From positions 1 through 7,404 of the forward strand of contig CAKMQO010000028.1 of the NCBI GenBank assembly GCA_927911695.1: a DNA stretch of 7,404 nucleotides, in the 5' to 3' direction. The translations under genes and the position numbers were made by a program. The DNA comes from an uncultured Gemella sp. Lineage in GTDB: Bacteria > Bacillota > Bacilli > Staphylococcales > Gemellaceae. The notes below the pieces were generated by a model that was not told the DNA's origin, searched no databases, and saw nothing but the letters and a program-made list of their open reading frames with translations. Positions 5,504 to 7,404 of the stretch are shown piece by piece; within the stretch, counting starts at the first letter, position 1, and every line of letters starts with the position of its first letter.

Positions 5504-5519
5504 AGTTTCACATGAAACA
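5504..5519 (+). promoter_or_regulatory. parS: Second parS-like site
   Basis: AGTTTCACATGAAACA matches the site at 3471-3486 except in its first base, and differs from the consensus parS at two positions. It shares the palindromic core GTTTCACATGAAAC with the first site. An extra inverted half-site precedes it, so GTGAAAGTTTCAC at 5499-5511 is itself a perfect dyad around a central G. It lies just upstream of the ribosome binding site of the DUF3290 gene. Binding by a transcriptional repressor is the main alternative. Confidence 0.6.
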
Positions 5520-5526
5520 AAAATTC

Positions 5527-5532
5527 AGGAGG
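5527..5532 (+). promoter_or_regulatory. AGGAGG ribosome binding site that sets the DUF3290 start at 5539
   Basis: A perfect AGGAGG lies 6 nt before the ATG at 5539. An in-frame ATG at 5512 is inside the parS-like palindrome and has no ribosome binding site, so the longer reading is not the true start. Confidence 0.85.
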
Positions 5533-5538
5533 AAAACG

Positions 5539-5991
5539 ATGAAATTTTATTCTTACGAATACTTACAAAGTAAAATAGAACAAAATAATTTAGTAGGACT
5601 AGTTATTGTAGGTATACTACTTTTAGTATTGTTTTTCAGTTTAGTTAAATATTACAAGAATAAACAAGACACAAAATATAGAGAGTTATCGATAATACTA
5701 GTACTAGGGACAATATTAGCGGTTACTATAGGAATAGGCAACTATAAAGACAAATCAATTTCTTCTAATCAATACAGAAGCTCGGTACAATTTATTGAAA
5801 AAATAGCAGAGCATTTAAATGTAGAAAAAACAAGTATTTATATTAATAGTGAGGCATCTATAGAAAATTCATTTGTGAAGATAGATAATACTTACTATAG
5901 AGTAATAAGCAGTGGAAAAAAAGATGATTACTTATTAGAAAAAATTGAATTAATAGATCCAGTAGTAGAAAAAGTGGAGGTAAATAATTAA
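5539..5991 (+). CDS. DUF3290 family membrane protein
   Basis: This 150-residue protein resembles the DUF3290 family, small membrane proteins of Firmicutes commonly encoded next to a DUF421/YetF protein, as here. The biochemical function is unknown. Residues 1-17 (MKFYSYEYLQ...) are a short polar N-terminus. Membrane segment 1 is about 18-36 (LVGLVIVGILLLVLFFSLV), followed by a basic loop (KYYKNKQDTKYRE). Membrane segment 2 is about 50-67 (LSIILVLGTILAVTIGIG). The remaining 80 residues form a soluble domain, probably on the outer side of the membrane if the basic 37-49 loop is inside by the positive-inside rule. The start was chosen by the AGGAGG at 5527-5532. The stop codon overlaps the next ATG by one base, so the two proteins are probably made together and may form a complex. 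The family call is from memory of sequence pattern. Confidence 0.8.
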   Translation: MKFYSYEYLQSKIEQNNLVGLVIVGILLLVLFFSLVKYYKNKQDTKYRELSIILVLGTILAVTIGIGNYKDKSISSNQYRSSVQFIEKIAEHLNVEKTSIYINSEASIENSFVKIDNTYYRVISSGKKDDYLLEKIELIDPVVEKVEVNN

Positions 5992-6623
5992 TGCAACTTT
6001 CATATATAGATATAGCAATAAAATTAGCGTTAGGATTAGTATCATTAGTATTTGTAATAAATATATCAGGAAAAAGTAATTTAGCCCCATCTTCAGCGAG
6101 TGATCAAGTGCAAAATTATGTACTTGGTGGAATTATTGGAGGTGTGATCTATAATCCGGCAATATCAATTTTACAATATATAAATATATTGTTAATATGG
6201 GTTATTTTAGTACTTGTTCAAAAATGGTTAAAAACAAACAATTCATTTTTCAAGAAAATAGTTGATGGAGAACCAATAACTGTAGTAAAAAATGGAAAAA
6301 TAGATGTAGAGGCTACTAGAATGAATGGTTTAACAGCCCATGATTTAGCATTTAAACTAAGAAGTCAAGGTGTTTATAGTATTCAAAATGTTAAAAGAGC
6401 TGTGTTAGAACAAAATGGACAATTAATTATAGTTTTAGCAGGTGATGAAAATCCAAAATATCCTATAATTACAGATGGTAACATTCAAATTAATACACTA
6501 GAATCGCTAGATAAAACAGAAGAATGGTTAAAAGAAACTTTATTAGAAATGGGATATGAAGATGTATCTAAAATATTTTTAGCGGAGTATGACAAAGGGA
6601 AACTACATATTATTAAATATTAA
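5991..6623 (+). CDS. DUF421 (YetF family) membrane protein
   Basis: This is a 210-residue member of the DUF421/YetF family, whose members have N-terminal membrane helices and a cytoplasmic domain. Hydrophobic segments are at about 6-25 (IDIAIKLALGLVSLVFVINI), about 43-54 (YVLGGIIGGVIY) and about 60-77 (ILQYINILLIWVILVLVQ). The soluble part has the conserved start VDGEPITVVKNGKID (about 91-105), followed by LTAHDLAFKLRSQGVYSIQNVKRAVLEQNGQLIIV, the YetF domain signature. A further C-terminal section of about 60 residues follows. GGAGG at 5976-5980 is the ribosome binding site, and the ATG overlaps the DUF3290 stop codon. YetF-type proteins in Bacillus are linked to spore membrane properties; nothing here suggests sporulation, so the role is open. 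The gene ends before a strong terminator at 6721-6758. Confidence 0.88.
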   Translation: MQLSYIDIAIKLALGLVSLVFVINISGKSNLAPSSASDQVQNYVLGGIIGGVIYNPAISILQYINILLIWVILVLVQKWLKTNNSFFKKIVDGEPITVVKNGKIDVEATRMNGLTAHDLAFKLRSQGVYSIQNVKRAVLEQNGQLIIVLAGDENPKYPIITDGNIQINTLESLDKTEEWLKETLLEMGYEDVSKIFLAEYDKGKLHIIKY

Positions 6624-6720
6624 TATAATTTAATTTTTAAATAACCTTTTAAATTTCATTAAGACAATAACAAACAGATTAAATAAAAAAATAATAATAT
6701 CGATTAATATATAATAAAGA
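6624..6720. other. AT-rich gap with no recognised feature
   Basis: Nearly all A and T, with frequent stop codons in every frame. It contains several TATAAT-like strings, as expected by chance at this composition, but no -35 partner and no gene downstream on the plus strand. I assign nothing to it. Confidence 0.5.
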
Positions 6721-6758
6721 GAAAGCAGAAAATTGAAAAATCAATTTTCTGCTTTTTT
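6721..6758 (+). terminator. Strong terminator between convergent genes
   Basis: A perfect stem of at least 14 bp (AAGCAGAAAATTGA at 6723-6736 with TCAATTTTCTGCTT at 6741-6754) closes an AAAA loop and is followed by a T-run to 6758. It ends the DUF3290–DUF421 transcript. On the minus strand it lies just past the small acetyltransferase stop codon and is followed by a T-rich stretch, so it probably serves both genes. Confidence 0.92.
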
Positions 6759-6763
6759 AAATA

Positions 6764-7045
6764 TTATTTTTCGGCGTTAATAAAATCGTAAGAAGAATCT
6801 TCTTGGAATTTTTTAACGACATAAGAACAAGCTGGTTTAATTTTTTTGTTTTGCTCAGCCATATCTTTAACAAGCGCATCTAATAGCTTGCCTGCAACAC
6901 CTTGACCTCGAAGTGAAGGATCAACAAAAGTATGATCAGCGACAACTACGTTAGGATTATTAGTAGTAGCATAGGTAATTTCAGCTATAACTCTACCATT
7001 TTCATTATATTTAACGAAACCATCATTTGTTTTAGTAAATTCCAT
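6764..7045 (-). CDS. Small GNAT-like N-acetyltransferase (NATD1/YjdJ type)
   Basis: This 93-residue protein belongs to the compact GNAT-related family that includes YjdJ-like bacterial proteins and human NATD1 (the Gcn5-like family known as PF14542). It keeps little more than the acetyl-CoA-binding core. It opens with an antiparallel sheet (GFVKYNENGRVIAEITYA), then ADHTFVDPSLRGQGVAGKLL at about 37-55, whose R46-G-Q-G-V-A-G is the pyrophosphate-binding loop. IKPACSYVVKKF at about 69-80 is the conserved Pro-x-Cys-x-Tyr ending. Length is typical of the family. Substrate unknown; cytoplasmic. AGGAGG at 7051-7056 lies 5 nt before the ATG and fixes the start. It is transcribed towards the DUF421 gene and has its own extended -10 promoter at 7094-7102. 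No link to the other acetyltransferase gene is evident. Confidence 0.9.
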   Translation of the reverse strand: MEFTKTNDGFVKYNENGRVIAEITYATTNNPNVVVADHTFVDPSLRGQGVAGKLLDALVKDMAEQNKKIKPACSYVVKKFQEDSSYDFINAEK

Positions 7046-7063
7046 ATAAACCTCCTGGGATAA

Positions 7064-7079
7064 TCATATAGTGATATGA
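7064..7079. repeat. Small inverted repeat in the leader of the minus-strand gene
   Basis: TCATAT (7064-7069) and ATATGA (7074-7079) are inverted around AGTG. The dyad lies between the predicted -10 element and the ribosome binding site of the small acetyltransferase gene, where a repressor could bind. It is short and AT-rich, so chance is quite possible. Confidence 0.3.
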
Positions 7080-7093
7080 GTGTTATTATTGCT

Positions 7094-7102
7094 ATTATAT
7101 CA
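7094..7102 (-). promoter_or_regulatory. Extended -10 promoter for the small acetyltransferase
   Basis: On the minus strand this reads TGATATAAT, an exact TGnTATAAT extended -10, which can work without a good -35; none is seen 17 bp upstream. It lies about 50 nt before the ATG at 7045. Confidence 0.55.
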
Positions 7103-7126
7103 TAAAAAAAGGGAAAGGATGTATAA

Positions 7127-7244
7127 TTGAATAAAAAAAGGAAGAAAGTGGACAATTGGAATTAATATAGAGTCGAAGAGTATTGAAAAAGAAGAATTAA
7201 AGGAAATAATAGATAAATATAAGTTGTTATTTGATATAGTTTAA
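7127..7244 (+). pseudogene. Possible remnant or frame-broken small ORF
   Basis: GGGAAAGGA (7111-7119) resembles a ribosome binding site and precedes a TTG at 7127, but that frame stops after 12 codons (7163-7165). The frame one base away, read from about 7149, gives WTIGINIESKSIEKEELKEIIDKYKLLFDIV and stops at 7242-7244. This is amphipathic and protein-like. Joining the two would give about 39 residues. It could be a tiny gene with an indel, like others in this window, or a decayed fragment. No family recognised. Confidence 0.25.
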
Positions 7245-7278
7245 ATAATAATCTAAATAGAAACTATGTAAATATAAC

Positions 7279-7346
7279 AAAAATAGAAGTTTACTATATA
7301 ATCTCATCCCTTTATAGGTGGATTTTATAATAATCTTCTATTTTTT
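7279..7346. terminator. Large hairpin with flanking A- and T-runs (possible two-way terminator)
   Basis: The outer arms are AAAAATAGAAG (7279-7289) and CTTCTATTTTT (7335-7345), a perfect 11-bp stem. An inner stem pairs 7295-7303 with 7321-7329 (8 of 9), and CATC (7305-7308) can pair with GGTG (7317-7320). T-runs follow the stem on either strand. It could terminate a minus-strand gene entering from the right as well as anything read from the left; at about 67 nt it is longer than usual for a terminator, so a small RNA or a mobile palindromic repeat is an alternative. Confidence 0.5.
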
Positions 7347-7404
7347 ACTTAATTTTGCTTATCTCTTTTTTTCGTTATTTTTATTGTATTTTTTATTTTT
7401 GTAT
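7347..7404 (-). CDS. Possible C-terminal end of a minus-strand gene (partial)
   Basis: Read on the minus strand, two frames are open from the window's right edge. One gives a lysine/asparagine-rich tail ending NNEKKR at a TAA (7361-7363 region), and the other ends KKRDKQN at a TAA near 7351-7353. Such basic tails are common protein ends, and the hairpin at 7279-7346 would fit as the terminator. The stretch is very AT-rich and short, so this may be non-coding. I cannot choose the frame or name a product. Confidence 0.2.

Noticed and set aside
5512..5538. Longer start (ATG at 5512) for the DUF3290 gene, adding nine residues
   Set aside because: It lies inside the parS-like palindrome, has no ribosome binding site, and the ATG at 5539 has a perfect AGGAGG 6 nt upstream.
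7121..7127. Plus-strand TATAAT at 7122-7127 as a promoter
   Set aside because: No correctly spaced -35, no TGn extension and no supported gene downstream.

Overview
The window looks like part of the origin-proximal chromosome of a low-GC Gram-positive bacterium (Firmicutes). Three things point there: very AT-rich DNA, strong AGGAGG-type ribosome binding sites, and the gene order rpmH–rnpA–jag–mnmE. The absence of yidC between rnpA and jag resembles Staphylococcus and its relatives more than Bacillus. A Gemella-like organism is my best guess, but that is inference. In most such genomes dnaA and oriC lie just upstream of rpmH, so the origin is probably just left of position 1. Two parS-like palindromes (3471-3486 and 5504-5519) and a consensus DnaA box (4287-4295) fit that location.

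Layout. (1) 1-174: rpmH (ribosomal protein L34, lacking only the first base of its start codon) with its own terminator. (2) 206-1946: a promoter, rnpA (RNase P protein), jag (KhpB-type RNA-binding protein) and a stand-alone CheY-like receiver, closed by a terminator. (3) 2026-4313: a probable promoter, mnmE (tRNA-modification GTPase), a parS-like site, exoA (exonuclease III family) and a terminator. mnmG, the usual partner after mnmE, is absent here. (4) 4314-5454: a structured non-coding stretch, an unrecognised acidic 163-residue protein, and a translationally coupled GNAT acetyltransferase. (5) 5504-6758: a second parS-like site, then an overlapping pair of membrane-protein genes of the DUF3290 and DUF421/YetF families, closed by a terminator. 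(6) 6764-7102, minus strand: a small NATD1/YjdJ-like acetyltransferase with its own extended -10 promoter. (7) 7103-7404: a possible gene remnant, a large hairpin, and perhaps the lysine-rich C-terminus of a minus-strand gene that enters from the right.

The first half is core translation and RNA machinery: ribosome assembly, tRNA 5' maturation, RNA binding and tRNA wobble modification. DNA repair follows, and the second half is accessory and poorly characterised. Three genes are interrupted by single-base indels in short same-base runs: jag (one missing base), mnmE (two extra bases within about 35 nt) and the first GNAT gene (one missing base). Because jag and mnmE are highly conserved and otherwise intact, sequencing or assembly error is the simplest explanation. 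The jag break does, however, fall exactly on an in-phase A AAA AAG slippery heptamer.

I see no phage, insertion sequence, CRISPR array or defence system. The items most worth following up are the parS-like pair, the jag slippery site, the orphan receiver in the jag–mnmE gap, and the DUF3290–DUF421 pair.
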